Below are positions 1-8,830 of a stretch of DNA of 64,000 nucleotides, in pieces. The DNA is from Arcticibacter tournemirensis. GTDB lineage: Bacteria; Bacteroidota; Bacteroidia; Sphingobacteriales; Sphingobacteriaceae. Made by a program: the position numbers and the translations under genes. Within the stretch, counting starts at the first letter, position 1. Every line of letters begins with the position of its first letter. The stretch is taken from positions 4,092,001-4,156,000 of the forward strand of contig NZ_VFPL01000001.1 of assembly GCF_006716645.1 (NCBI RefSeq), in the 5' to 3' direction. The notes beneath the pieces are model-generated. The model was not told where the DNA came from and made no database searches. It saw nothing but the letters and a program-made list of their open reading frames with translations.

Positions 1-48
1 GGCTACTACAATTAAAAATGAAACAAAAACTTTTATGTTATACTTCAT
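1..48 (-). CDS. 5' end of an exported protein, cut by the window edge
   Basis: Reading the minus strand from an ATG at 46-48 gives 16 codons, MKYNIKVFVSFLIVVA, before the window ends. A lysine-bearing start followed by a hydrophobic run is the beginning of a signal peptide. An ATG a little upstream runs into a stop after six codons, so this start is preferred. It lies 77 nt behind the DUF3472 gene in the same direction and is probably the next gene of the glycan locus. Nothing can be said about the mature protein. Confidence 0.6.
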   Translation of the reverse strand, partial: MKYNIKVFVSFLIVVA

Positions 49-125
49 AGAGATTCATCTAACTAATAAACTGACAATCACCTGCTCCGGCATGTATGCA
101 GCGATCATCTTATCTGCCTGGCATT

Positions 126-1415
126 TTAAGGCAACTTATTAAAATCGACAATAGGCTTTTCCGAATACAAGGGGCGTTCAAAAACCTGATCGAAAGGAAT
201 GAACTGATCAAAAAAGCCACAATTCATCAGATAAAACTGCCCGTCTTTTGTTCCGCCGGCATAATCAGCCCTCAATTTATTCCGTGCTGCAGCATCTGCG
301 GTAAGTGTAATCTGGTTAAGCTCATGCCATTCTCCGTTCTTTCCTGCAATCCATTGGTTTTTATAGTAAGCAATTCTCACCAGGTTACCGTTTTCCGGAA
401 TAAAATTCTCAAGAAAGGAATGTAATTGAGACAGATAGCTAAGTGTCTTAGGGCGTTCGAAACGGGCGACCAAAAACCATTTGCCTAAACTTAAATCTTT
501 AAAATAGGCCGTAAAGATGGTTGAACCGGCGGCAGTATCGGGCTCTGCACCTAACAAAAAGCCATACGTTTTGCCGGCTTCCCAGGAGTACCTCATAAAG
601 CTCTGGCCTCCGGAACCTTCGTTACCAAAATCCTGGGCATGGACAGTGGGACCTTTTTTCAATAACCTTATTTTCATGCTGTCCGGAATACTTTCCGGAT
701 TTTCAGTTTCAAACGGGCTCCAGACAGAAAACAATATCCGTCGTTCAGATTTGCTGTTCACCTGCATGCCAAAATATCCCTGGCTAAATCCATCCGCCAT
801 AAAATAAGAGCCTTCTTTATCCATTCCGAGCGGCACAGATATCTCACTATAAAACCACCTTACATCATTTTTAAGGTTTTCAGGGATATGAAAGTTAAGA
901 TGTACCGACGGACCGCGCCTGCAGAAATAAAATGAACTACCATTCTTTACATAAATTACTTCATTATCAGCATGAACACCGCTAATGATCATTTCAGAAA
1001 CATTGGCAAACACAGGTCCGGTTTTATGGATGCCATGAAGCTCGGCTTTTATATAACCACCTTTTCCGGGTGTTATACTGCCAACATGAATAATTTCAGG
1101 GCTGGTTGCGCTAACCTGCTTTATAAATTCCTTTTCCCCGATCGTAACTTTGATCCGGCTTTTGCCCGAAGGCACCTGTAGTTTTAAGGATAAATCCAAT
1201 TGCTGGGGTTTCGTTATCCTGAAATAAATCACCGGAACATTGCCCTGCTCACTCCAGTTTGATACTCCTGTATCTGTAATAACAGCCGGACTGTTCACCC
1301 AGGCATTCCCACCTAAAGGCAATATAATTGTCGAGTCTGAGCCGTTTGCCATCAGTACCTTTGCGGAGACTGTAAAAACCAAAAAGCAAATACGTGTCAA
1401 AATCGATTTTAGCAT
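126..1415 (-). CDS. DUF3472 domain exported protein (with DUF5077-like N-terminus)
   Basis: This 429-aa protein begins with a signal peptide (about residues 1-23). The first half, to about residue 150, resembles the DUF5077 beta-domain, and the second half carries DUF3472 features, including a GNEGSGGQS stretch near residue 265 and a W-rich beta-rich C-terminus. DUF3472/DUF5077 proteins are common in Bacteroidota glycan loci but have no established activity; carbohydrate binding is an inference. It follows the GH89 gene by 98 nt in the same direction and is probably co-transcribed with it. Confidence 0.8.
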   Translation of the reverse strand: MLKSILTRICFLVFTVSAKVLMANGSDSTIILPLGGNAWVNSPAVITDTGVSNWSEQGNVPVIYFRITKPQQLDLSLKLQVPSGKSRIKVTIGEKEFIKQVSATSPEIIHVGSITPGKGGYIKAELHGIHKTGPVFANVSEMIISGVHADNEVIYVKNGSSFYFCRRGPSVHLNFHIPENLKNDVRWFYSEISVPLGMDKEGSYFMADGFSQGYFGMQVNSKSERRILFSVWSPFETENPESIPDSMKIRLLKKGPTVHAQDFGNEGSGGQSFMRYSWEAGKTYGFLLGAEPDTAAGSTIFTAYFKDLSLGKWFLVARFERPKTLSYLSQLHSFLENFIPENGNLVRIAYYKNQWIAGKNGEWHELNQITLTADAAARNKLRADYAGGTKDGQFYLMNCGFFDQFIPFDQVFERPLYSEKPIVDFNKLP

Positions 1416-1513
1416 CTTTAAATTATTCTACTTGTAAAGGCCCCGACGTCACTAACTCGGTCTGATTGCTGCTTGCAATTATAAAATAGTGCTCTGAAAT
1501 CATTTATATTTCA

Positions 1514-3733
1514 TTATAAATAAGGCGCCCATTTTTTATAAATGTCCACAACTACCGAATAAGTATTTCCGGTTGTATTCCATTTAAACGGTTGCTGGCT
1601 TTGGTTGGTGTTTACCCATTTCCAGTCAAAAGCGGCGCGTTGCTTATCAAAGGCGTCCATGTCTGGTTCTTTGCCGGTATCAATGGTTTTACGTAGTTCA
1701 TTAAAGAACAACGTCCAGCGACCTTTATAATAAGTGCTGATCATTCCCGACCAATCTTTTGCTGCATAATCGGTTATACCGTTGCCTTCTCCTCCCCAGG
1801 TGGTTATCAGCAGGCGGGCGTTTTTTTCGTAATAGTTTTTTTCTTCTGGCGTTGAGCCGAAATCGCGGGCCTCTTTTATCCATGCACCTAATAGCAATTC
1901 GTGCTGAGTAGCTGTTATACGGTCCACATCGTCGCACAAGTCAAGAAACAATCCGGTGTATTTATTAAACAATTGCTGATTTTTCGAATGGTATGCCCTG
2001 CCAACAGAATCCCTTAAGGACACAGCGAGGTTCACCAGCACCTGCTTCTCCAGCATAGCCAGGTCTCGTGTATAGTTAGGATTGGCCTTTGATGCTGAAT
2101 CGGCAAGCAGGAATTGCGGAAAAATATTAGCCAATGCCTGATAATTGTATTTTCCCAGCCACGTGTAGCCTCCATTCCCTTTTAACATCGGTTTGGATTG
2201 TATGATATTACCAAGCCCTACATCCGAAACATCAGAATTATAAATCACCGGAAGCAGCTTTGTCCAGGCAGCTGTAATTACCGGGTCGTTATGCCCGCAG
2301 CGGCTTTCAGCATATTTTTTTATCCAATTGGCCGGGTCTTTGGCACCGGTATTCCATGCGTAATCAAATAGCCACTCGAACATAAATTCATTTACGCCAA
2401 AACCCTCAAGCGTTGAGCCGATGCCTGTCATTTGCCGGTGGTTTGGGTCGTCCTCTGTTGCACTTAAAAGTTTAGCAGTTTTTAAAACCGGAGCGGCTAA
2501 CTGCGTATTGCCCCCAAAGTTTCCGAGGTAACACCAGATGTATGGTGCATTAAAAAAGCCGTCCGTTATGCGCCACACTTCGGTTTGCTCGCAAAAATAG
2601 TCCAGTATCATCATGTGGTTTTGCGGAACAGCTTTGATCATGGCTTCTAATCTTGGGTTGGTCCAGTGTTTACGGTCGTAATAAAATGTCCAGCCCATCT
2701 GTATCCAAACAGCTTTAGGGTCTATGGCTTTCATACCGCCATAAATGGATGCCGCTGTTTTTGCCAGGAATGATGGCTCCCAGCTTGGCGGGTCCATCTC
2801 ATTAAAAGGATCTGCCCCGTAATAATGGTCTGTGCCCCAAAGCTTTTGCTGTTCACTCAGGTATTCCTTTTGTATTTTAACAAAAAGCGGATCCATCGGG
2901 TCAAGAAAATAAGCGTCGTTTTCTGCGCCTGTATCATAAGAGCCAAGATTAGTGAGTTTAATATCAGGATATTTCTTTTTCAGGTCTTTTGGCACATGCC
3001 CTGCAAAAGCCGGCAAAATGGGGTGCATTCCTAAGGCCCTCTCGCGTGTCAGTATTTTTTTCTGAAGCTCGAACTGTCCATCTATAAAGCTTTGCGGCAG
3101 TGGCCCCTGCCAGCGGTCAAGGTTACCCATACGCTGCCAGGGTAAATGCACAGGGCCGGTAAAAAATGCGCGCGATTGTTCATCCGTCATTCCAAATTTA
3201 CGCCAAACGCGTTGCCAGATGTATTCCTGCCCGGTTATAGCCAAAGGCATGTTAATCCCGTTCATGGCCATCCAGTCTATGAAATGCTGCCAATGGTTCC
3301 ACTTCCACCAAACCGTGGTATAGCCAAAAGTGCAATAGTTTAAAAAGAAACGATTATCAAAACGGCAACGCTCACCAGCCGGAGTAAATGCTTTTGGAAG
3401 AACTGCAGGCATTATTACTGAATCTGCAGCATACCAGGTTACAGAGACATGGCAAATGTTTTTCAGATAGTAGTTAAACCCTTTAGCCATGGCAATGGTG
3501 CTGCTTGCTTTAATAGCTATTTTGTTATCCTCATTAGCAAGGTAAAAAGTATCAACAGCAGCTGTTATAGGCTGTAAATTAAATTCACTCGCTCTGCCAT
3601 GGGTTACACGATTTATTAAAGCCTGAATTTCAGGGATATTAGGGCCGTCACTGGCTTTAGCGGGGTTGAACGGTAACAAAAAAAATGCAAGAGCTGAAAG
3701 AATTGCGATGGAGAGGTGTTTTTTTAAATACAT
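1514..3733 (-). CDS. alpha-N-acetylglucosaminidase, GH89
   Basis: The 739-aa product has a signal peptide (about 1-27) and then the three-part architecture of GH89 (NAGLU) enzymes: a small N-terminal domain, a central TIM barrel and an alpha-helical C-terminal domain. The expected acidic residues are visible as E312 in a FNEM motif and E382 in a DYFCEQ motif, matching the two catalytic glutamates of the family. GH89 enzymes remove terminal alpha-linked GlcNAc from glycans such as mucin caps or heparan-type chains. The length is full for the family. It is probably periplasmic and acts late in breakdown of the imported glycan. It is separated from the upstream GH76 gene by 567 nt, so it may have its own promoter. 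Confidence 0.93.
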   Translation of the reverse strand: MYLKKHLSIAILSALAFFLLPFNPAKASDGPNIPEIQALINRVTHGRASEFNLQPITAAVDTFYLANEDNKIAIKASSTIAMAKGFNYYLKNICHVSVTWYAADSVIMPAVLPKAFTPAGERCRFDNRFFLNYCTFGYTTVWWKWNHWQHFIDWMAMNGINMPLAITGQEYIWQRVWRKFGMTDEQSRAFFTGPVHLPWQRMGNLDRWQGPLPQSFIDGQFELQKKILTRERALGMHPILPAFAGHVPKDLKKKYPDIKLTNLGSYDTGAENDAYFLDPMDPLFVKIQKEYLSEQQKLWGTDHYYGADPFNEMDPPSWEPSFLAKTAASIYGGMKAIDPKAVWIQMGWTFYYDRKHWTNPRLEAMIKAVPQNHMMILDYFCEQTEVWRITDGFFNAPYIWCYLGNFGGNTQLAAPVLKTAKLLSATEDDPNHRQMTGIGSTLEGFGVNEFMFEWLFDYAWNTGAKDPANWIKKYAESRCGHNDPVITAAWTKLLPVIYNSDVSDVGLGNIIQSKPMLKGNGGYTWLGKYNYQALANIFPQFLLADSASKANPNYTRDLAMLEKQVLVNLAVSLRDSVGRAYHSKNQQLFNKYTGLFLDLCDDVDRITATQHELLLGAWIKEARDFGSTPEEKNYYEKNARLLITTWGGEGNGITDYAAKDWSGMISTYYKGRWTLFFNELRKTIDTGKEPDMDAFDKQRAAFDWKWVNTNQSQQPFKWNTTGNTYSVVVDIYKKWAPYL

Positions 3734-3836
3734 AGGGGCTATTCAAAGCCTTTAAGGTAATAAAATTATTTATCTTACAAGAGAAAATCTTTCCTTCCCG
3801 AGAAACTGGTTTACTGTTTGCCAATTGCAACGGCTT

Positions 3837-3860
3837 AAAAAAGCCCGCTGAAATGAGGGC
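3837..3860 (-). terminator. weak candidate terminator upstream of GH89
   Basis: On the minus strand GCCC (3857-3860) and GGGC (3843-3846) can pair around a 10-nt loop and are followed by six T residues. The stem is only four base pairs, so this is tentative. If real, it would end transcripts coming from the GH76 side before the GH89 gene. Confidence 0.35.
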
Positions 3861-4012
3861 CTTGAATAAAGTCTGTCATAAAAAGACTTAGGAGGATGAA
3901 TAATTTCAAAATTTGACGGTCTGTAATTTCAGGCATAGTTGCTGCAGTCTATATAGTAAGCCTTGCCTGACTAACATGTTCGTCTATTGCATCTTCTTTG
4001 CTACGATCTCTG

Positions 4013-4188
4013 CTACAGTCTCTGAATTTCCTCAATGCTGAGACCCGTAAACTCCGCAATCTGGCGGATAGATAATCCTCCATCTTTCATCTTTCTGGCT
4101 GTTTCAAGTTTTCCTTCGAACATCTTGCTTCGTACATGGCTCTCTCCTCCGGTGTTAAGTTGTTGATCAGAAACTCCGGCTCTATCAC
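4013..4188 (-). pseudogene. remnant of an Rpn/PD-(D/E)XK nuclease-family transposase, C-terminal end
   Basis: Two minus-strand fragments in different frames join near 4121. From 4188 one frame reads VIEPEFLINNLTPEERAMYE, and from 4123 another reads a 36-aa tail with GKLETARKMKDGGLSIRQIA and ending LSIEEIQRL before a stop at 4013-4015. This is the usual C-terminus of Rpn (PDDEXK_2) proteins, including LTPEER and the short helix-turn-helix-like end. The region between the two blocks is missing and the frame is broken, and no catalytic N-terminal domain remains. It is a decayed mobile-element gene in the gap between GH76 and GH89. Confidence 0.8.
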
Positions 4189-4300
4189 CTTAAGTTTTTT
4201 ATTACTATTAGTCCTACGCCGTTGAACATCTGAATTTTTATTCTAAGTTTAAAAACCACAAAAAGCAAACAACAATTATTATTGGTTGACCCTGCAAATT

Positions 4301-5890
4301 CTATTGATCTTTTTGAGGAAACCAAAGCTCGCTGTCGTCATTACGTTCCTTCCATAAAACACAGTCAATATTTTCCTCCGCGCTTTTATCCTTCAATTTA
4401 ATCAGACTCAAGGGCGCATGCTGACTTCTAATCTTGTACAATCCATCATAGTCATAAATAAGTTTCCAGTTCTGTGACTTACCGGAACCCGCAGTGGAGG
4501 CTTTAATTGTTGTTCCGTCGGACTGACCCCCATTAGAGATATCAAGAAAAAAGGAAGTGGCATTTTGGGGGCTAAGTTTATAATACCCTTTCCCAATTGA
4601 TGTCACACGGAACTTTTGGGCAGGTTGATTATCCCAGGTTAATATATTAGCTTTATTTTCCTCCGGAGTGCCTGATATATTCAGAGCTGCTGCACTATTT
4701 AGTTTTGGAGTAAAGCGATATACTCCGCCTTCTACTATGCCGGGTTTTGACGCTGGCATTATTTGCTGCATTACAACGGTACCAACACATTCCAATGCAG
4801 AACAATTGTCTTTAGGCGTCTGGGTCGTCCATTGGTTCCATCCTATATTAAGATCTCCCCTTCTTATTGCCCAGGCGGCATCCGCATTTTGTTTCATCCA
4901 GGGATAATAGAGATCCCACAAGTTATTGTCCCGAACAAATTCTCCTACTCCCCGTGCAAATTCTGATTGCCAGGTTCCATCTCTGGTACTATGTGTTAGA
5001 ATACCACCAACTGTTTTATTATTTTTCACGAAATCCACAGAGCGTTTAGCATCATCGAAGTACGAAGGGATTGCAGTAAGCTTATATAAATGATTTGCGG
5101 CACTTATGAATGCACCCACATTATAAACATTTGCATCGGCTTTTATTATACCATTTGCTTTTATAGTTTCTGATACAGCTCCGGTAGCGGAGTTATAAAG
5201 TGTCGCCCTGATCCAATCGTAAATTTGTTGGGCTTTTGCGAGGTATACCTCTTCGCCGGTGGCTTCGTAAATATAACACGCTGTGATCACTGCGGTATTA
5301 TTACTCAAGCCGGATTTATCATCTTTACGGATATCCCACCAGATACCACCGCCTAATGCATCGTCCCATCCTCTGTCATAGGCTCTGTTGAAGGAGTACT
5401 TAGCCTGGGTAAGAAACTTCTCTTCCTTAGTTATGTGATATCCTCTGGCGAAGGCAATTGCAGCCCAAAGTATATCATCATTAAATTCGTTCCAGTCCCA
5501 TTTATAGTCACCCCCTATATCCTTATTCTGTGCTATAAATGTATTGAGAAGATTTTTTATCAACGTTTTGTGACTATCGGATTTTGTGCGTAAGTATACA
5601 TCTTCCACCATTTGAATTTCCAGTGCCTGACACCAGAAATAGTCTTTTTCTGCGTCGCTTATAGACTTCTTATAAAATTGAGTGGAACCGGAGGTTGTTA
5701 AAAAGGCATTATTATAATATGCAATCGACTGATCTGCAATAGGGTGAGCGTCCTTAGTTGTAACAGGAGTGATCTCTGTCTTGGGTTCTGTAGGAACATC
5801 TTCCTCTATTTTGCTGTCTTTTTTGCAGGCAGAGAACAGCAAAACAATTATTATTACAAGCCTGGCAAGCCTGGTGTTTGATATTTCCAT
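4301..5890 (-). CDS. GH76 family glycoside hydrolase lipoprotein with ricin-type lectin domain
   Basis: The 529-aa protein has a lipoprotein signal with Cys22 in LLFSACKK, so it is probably anchored in the outer membrane. Residues about 50-380 fold as a GH76 (alpha/alpha)6 domain; the paired catalytic aspartates are D138-D139 in WNEFNDDILW, and the family GGGIWWD motif follows. GH76 enzymes are endo-alpha-1,6-mannanases or related transglycosylases. Residues about 390-525 form a beta-trefoil (RicinB_lectin_2/CBM13-like), with repeats ending in QKFRV, QNWKL and ELWFP. It lies 124 nt behind the DUF1735 lipoprotein. The likely role is surface cleavage of a mannan backbone before SusCD import. 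Confidence 0.9.
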   Translation of the reverse strand: MEISNTRLARLVIIIVLLFSACKKDSKIEEDVPTEPKTEITPVTTKDAHPIADQSIAYYNNAFLTTSGSTQFYKKSISDAEKDYFWCQALEIQMVEDVYLRTKSDSHKTLIKNLLNTFIAQNKDIGGDYKWDWNEFNDDILWAAIAFARGYHITKEEKFLTQAKYSFNRAYDRGWDDALGGGIWWDIRKDDKSGLSNNTAVITACYIYEATGEEVYLAKAQQIYDWIRATLYNSATGAVSETIKANGIIKADANVYNVGAFISAANHLYKLTAIPSYFDDAKRSVDFVKNNKTVGGILTHSTRDGTWQSEFARGVGEFVRDNNLWDLYYPWMKQNADAAWAIRRGDLNIGWNQWTTQTPKDNCSALECVGTVVMQQIMPASKPGIVEGGVYRFTPKLNSAAALNISGTPEENKANILTWDNQPAQKFRVTSIGKGYYKLSPQNATSFFLDISNGGQSDGTTIKASTAGSGKSQNWKLIYDYDGLYKIRSQHAPLSLIKLKDKSAEENIDCVLWKERNDDSELWFPQKDQ

Positions 5891-5964
5891 CGATTAAGAG
5901 CTTATAGGTAATTTAATAAAGGTAGTACTGGCTATTGTTAGCGAATAAAAAGAGTATAAAACCC

Positions 5965-5999
5965 ATAAGCAGTCAAGTGAAAAAGTACTGGCTGCTTAT
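5965..5999 (-). terminator. hairpin between DUF1735 lipoprotein and GH76 genes
   Basis: Perfect 8-bp arms ATAAGCAG (5965-5972) and CTGCTTAT (5992-5999) flank a 19-nt loop. On the minus strand the stem is followed by GGGTTTTAT, a poor T-tract. It could be a partial terminator or a processing/stability hairpin that lowers GH76 expression relative to SusCD. Confidence 0.4.
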
Positions 6000-6014
6000 A
6001 GATCTATTGTATTC

Positions 6015-6995
6015 TTAGAAAGCATTCAGTTCTGCTATCTGCATGTATGACGCGCCATATGCTGAAACAATTGTAAATTTGAAATAACGGGCTGTAGGGA
6101 ATCCTTCGGTTAAAAACTGAAATTGCTCCTGTTGCTTATTCTCAAAATTTATAGTTCCGGCACTTGTCCAGTTAACATTGTCAAGACTGGTTTGTACGGA
6201 GACTTCTTGTGGTTTACCATTTCCGTCAGCCTGACGCGCTACTAAGTAGAAACCATGAATTTCTCTGATGGTACCCATATCAATGGTTATATGGTGTGGA
6301 GCAACGGCTCCTCCATTTGACCACCTGGAGTGCCAAAACGTACTTTTATTATTATCTAATGCAAATATTGCCCGGCCATTATTAGGGCCCTCTCCTGTAG
6401 CCTCTTCTGAAGAAATATCAATTATTTGCCACTGCGACCGGTCGAATAAAGGATAGTCAGACAGCTTGGGTTGAGCTTTAACAAGGAAGTAAGCAGTAGT
6501 TAGTTCCGGGTTTACAGCAACTCCCTGGGCGGACATAGTTATCGGCAGCAAGTAGCTTTTAAGAGGGATCATTGATCCGGGTCCCTTAGTCTTTAATAAT
6601 ATGCTTAAGGGGGTCGTAGATAATTTTCCTTTAGGGATTACTGTACTTGTACTGGATAGAGTGTACATACTCTCAGGCAGAACAGGATAGTTTGTGTTAT
6701 TTTTAGTGTTATACTCAGCCACCAACTGATTGTTAACTGTAAAGACAACAGGAATGTCTGTATTTGGATAACCAAATCCTCCAAAAGCTGCCCCATAAGT
6801 TACTACCTGAAGGGTATCCGAAATGTTTAATGTTCTGCTTACAGTACCAGCAACGCTTTGTGGCATATATACTTTATTATAGCTATCTATGGGCTGATCA
6901 GGGAGATCAACCGTGTCTTTGCAGGCGTTGTTAAGTAAAGAACAGCCTACAAGACTAAGAATCAGGACAGTATGTGGAATTTTTTTAATCATCAT
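6015..6995 (-). CDS. surface glycan-binding lipoprotein: DUF1735 plus F5/8 type C domain
   Basis: The 326-aa product has a lipoprotein signal ending LLNNACKD (Cys25). Residues about 35-175 match the DUF1735 (BT_3987-like) Ig-type domain, with the typical DIPVVFTVNNQLVAEYN strand region. Residues about 185-326 form an F5/8 type C (discoidin) domain with ALDNNKSTFWHSRW and ITIDMG. Proteins of this design occupy the SusE/F position and hold glycan at the cell surface. It starts 15 nt after the SusD stop, so it is in the SusCD operon. No catalytic residues are evident. Confidence 0.87.
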   Translation of the reverse strand: MMIKKIPHTVLILSLVGCSLLNNACKDTVDLPDQPIDSYNKVYMPQSVAGTVSRTLNISDTLQVVTYGAAFGGFGYPNTDIPVVFTVNNQLVAEYNTKNNTNYPVLPESMYTLSSTSTVIPKGKLSTTPLSILLKTKGPGSMIPLKSYLLPITMSAQGVAVNPELTTAYFLVKAQPKLSDYPLFDRSQWQIIDISSEEATGEGPNNGRAIFALDNNKSTFWHSRWSNGGAVAPHHITIDMGTIREIHGFYLVARQADGNGKPQEVSVQTSLDNVNWTSAGTINFENKQQEQFQFLTEGFPTARYFKFTIVSAYGASYMQIAELNAF

Positions 6996-7010
6996 AACTT
7001 TTTTAATTAA

Positions 7011-8807
7011 TTACCAACCTGGATTTTGAATGACAAGTGTTGCTCTGTCTATTTCATATTGGCTGATGGGAAACCAATAGGATGCAGGAGAACGGAAAAG
7101 GTGAGTACTGGCAACTACTCTTTTATAGAAGTCATTTCCATCTTTACTAATATCCATTCCATGCATATTCCCCATTACTTGCGGTGCAATTTTCCAGCGT
7201 CTGATATCGAACCATCTATGACCTTCAAAAGCAAGTTCCACTCTTCGTTCAGCTCTTATTCTTTGGCGCATTTCCACTTGATTGGCTGGAACTGGAAGTT
7301 GATTTGTTCCCGGGCCATATTGAGGAATCCCCGCTCTCTCTCTGATGTAATTAAGATACCTTACAATATCCGGGTTAGTCGGATCATATTCATTCAACGC
7401 TTCCACATAATTCAGATAAATCTCTCCAAGCCGGAAGTGAACCTGAGGCCGTTTAAATGCTCTGTTGGCACTATTTGCTCCGCTATTGGTTTCAGGACTC
7501 ACATTTTTTCTAACCAGATATCCTGTTCTTGTCCAATCGGTAGCATGCCCGGCTGAACCATTAGGGCCAGACCTGAAAAAGTTGATAGTGCCTGCAGCAT
7601 TCATATTTCCGAGTCTCCAGACAGTATTATTATACAGAATCGAGGCATAAAACCTCGGCTCGCGATTCAGGTACATATTTGATACCTGAACTCCATTTAC
7701 AGTTGTGAATCCAGTTTCTGAATAGAGAGATGATTCATTAATCGGCTTACCATCGTTCATGAAGTAAGCATCCACTTGTTCCTGAGTTGCTCCCACCCCA
7801 TTCCAGCCCCCGGCCGACCGGGGAGTTGAATGAACTTCCAGCTCTACCTGATTATTGTTAGGCCGCACAAAAATCTGCTCGCTGTTTCCTGCTACCAGGA
7901 AGATATCTTCATATGACTTTTGCGCATTATTTCCCGGTTCCTTATACAAATTGTAAATACCGAGATCAATTACGGCTTTTGCTGCATCCACAGCCTTTTT
8001 CCACTTATTGACATCGGATGTTTGACTTATTAATGGAACTCCTTCACTGTTTTTAAAATTCGTTACTTCTGTGTTCCCATTGTATAAAGGACTTGCAGCA
8101 TACAACAATAGTCTGGATTTCACTGCTAAGGCCATTCCTACGGTTGCTCTTCCGAGCTGTGTTTGGTTTGGAACTCCCGCAATGGAAGGCACAAGTGGTA
8201 GAACCCTGGCAGCCTGGTCAAGTTCGCTACTTACATATTCCACGCATTCATCAAAAGTACTTCTGGGCAGTTGCAAACTGGCTGCAGAAGCATCTGGAGC
8301 CATATCCTTGTCTCCAACTAAAACCACTGGCCCGTACTGACGCATTAGTAGGAAATAATAGTAGGCCCTGAGAAAACGTGCTTCTGCTTTATACTGATCA
8401 ATTAATACTTGTCCTGCAAGGCTCAGAATTTCCGTGTTTCCATCAATATGATTTATGAAATAGGTCGCCGCCCGTATGCCATTATAATATGTCCCCCACT
8501 TATCGAAGATCGTCGCACCGGGACTGTAATTTAATATGTTTAAGCGATAAATATTATATTTTGTCCACGTGATATCTGCCTCGTCTGAATTACCCCACCA
8601 TGGATTATCGGTCCATTGATTACTTTCATCGGGAATGTAACTGTAAACGTTTGCCAGGTACTGCTCCGAAGGTTCTTTTTTCTGAAATACCTCCTCTATG
8701 GTAATGCGGTTATCGGGTATCTGGTCAAGATAATCTTTACAGCCTGTATTAAACATTAATGTAATGCCTAATGCAAAGGTGCTCCCATTTATTAATATAG
8801 ATCTCAT
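7011..8807 (-). CDS. susD: SusD/RagB-family glycan-binding lipoprotein
   Basis: This SusD-like protein (598 aa from the chosen start) has a lipoprotein signal with a Cys in FNTGCKDYLDQ, helical TPR-like N-terminal segments (AEARFLRAYYYFLLMRQYG), and the characteristic C-terminus RRVELAFEGHRWFDIRRWK ending QNPGW. The ATG at 8807 is chosen because it follows the SusC stop by 23 nt and directly precedes the signal peptide; an upstream in-frame ATG at 8846 would overlap SusC. SusD caps the SusC channel and binds oligosaccharide at the surface. Confidence 0.95.
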   Translation of the reverse strand: MRSILINGSTFALGITLMFNTGCKDYLDQIPDNRITIEEVFQKKEPSEQYLANVYSYIPDESNQWTDNPWWGNSDEADITWTKYNIYRLNILNYSPGATIFDKWGTYYNGIRAATYFINHIDGNTEILSLAGQVLIDQYKAEARFLRAYYYFLLMRQYGPVVLVGDKDMAPDASAASLQLPRSTFDECVEYVSSELDQAARVLPLVPSIAGVPNQTQLGRATVGMALAVKSRLLLYAASPLYNGNTEVTNFKNSEGVPLISQTSDVNKWKKAVDAAKAVIDLGIYNLYKEPGNNAQKSYEDIFLVAGNSEQIFVRPNNNQVELEVHSTPRSAGGWNGVGATQEQVDAYFMNDGKPINESSLYSETGFTTVNGVQVSNMYLNREPRFYASILYNNTVWRLGNMNAAGTINFFRSGPNGSAGHATDWTRTGYLVRKNVSPETNSGANSANRAFKRPQVHFRLGEIYLNYVEALNEYDPTNPDIVRYLNYIRERAGIPQYGPGTNQLPVPANQVEMRQRIRAERRVELAFEGHRWFDIRRWKIAPQVMGNMHGMDISKDGNDFYKRVVASTHLFRSPASYWFPISQYEIDRATLVIQNPGW

Positions 8808-8830
8808 GTTTATAAGCTTAAATATGCTTG

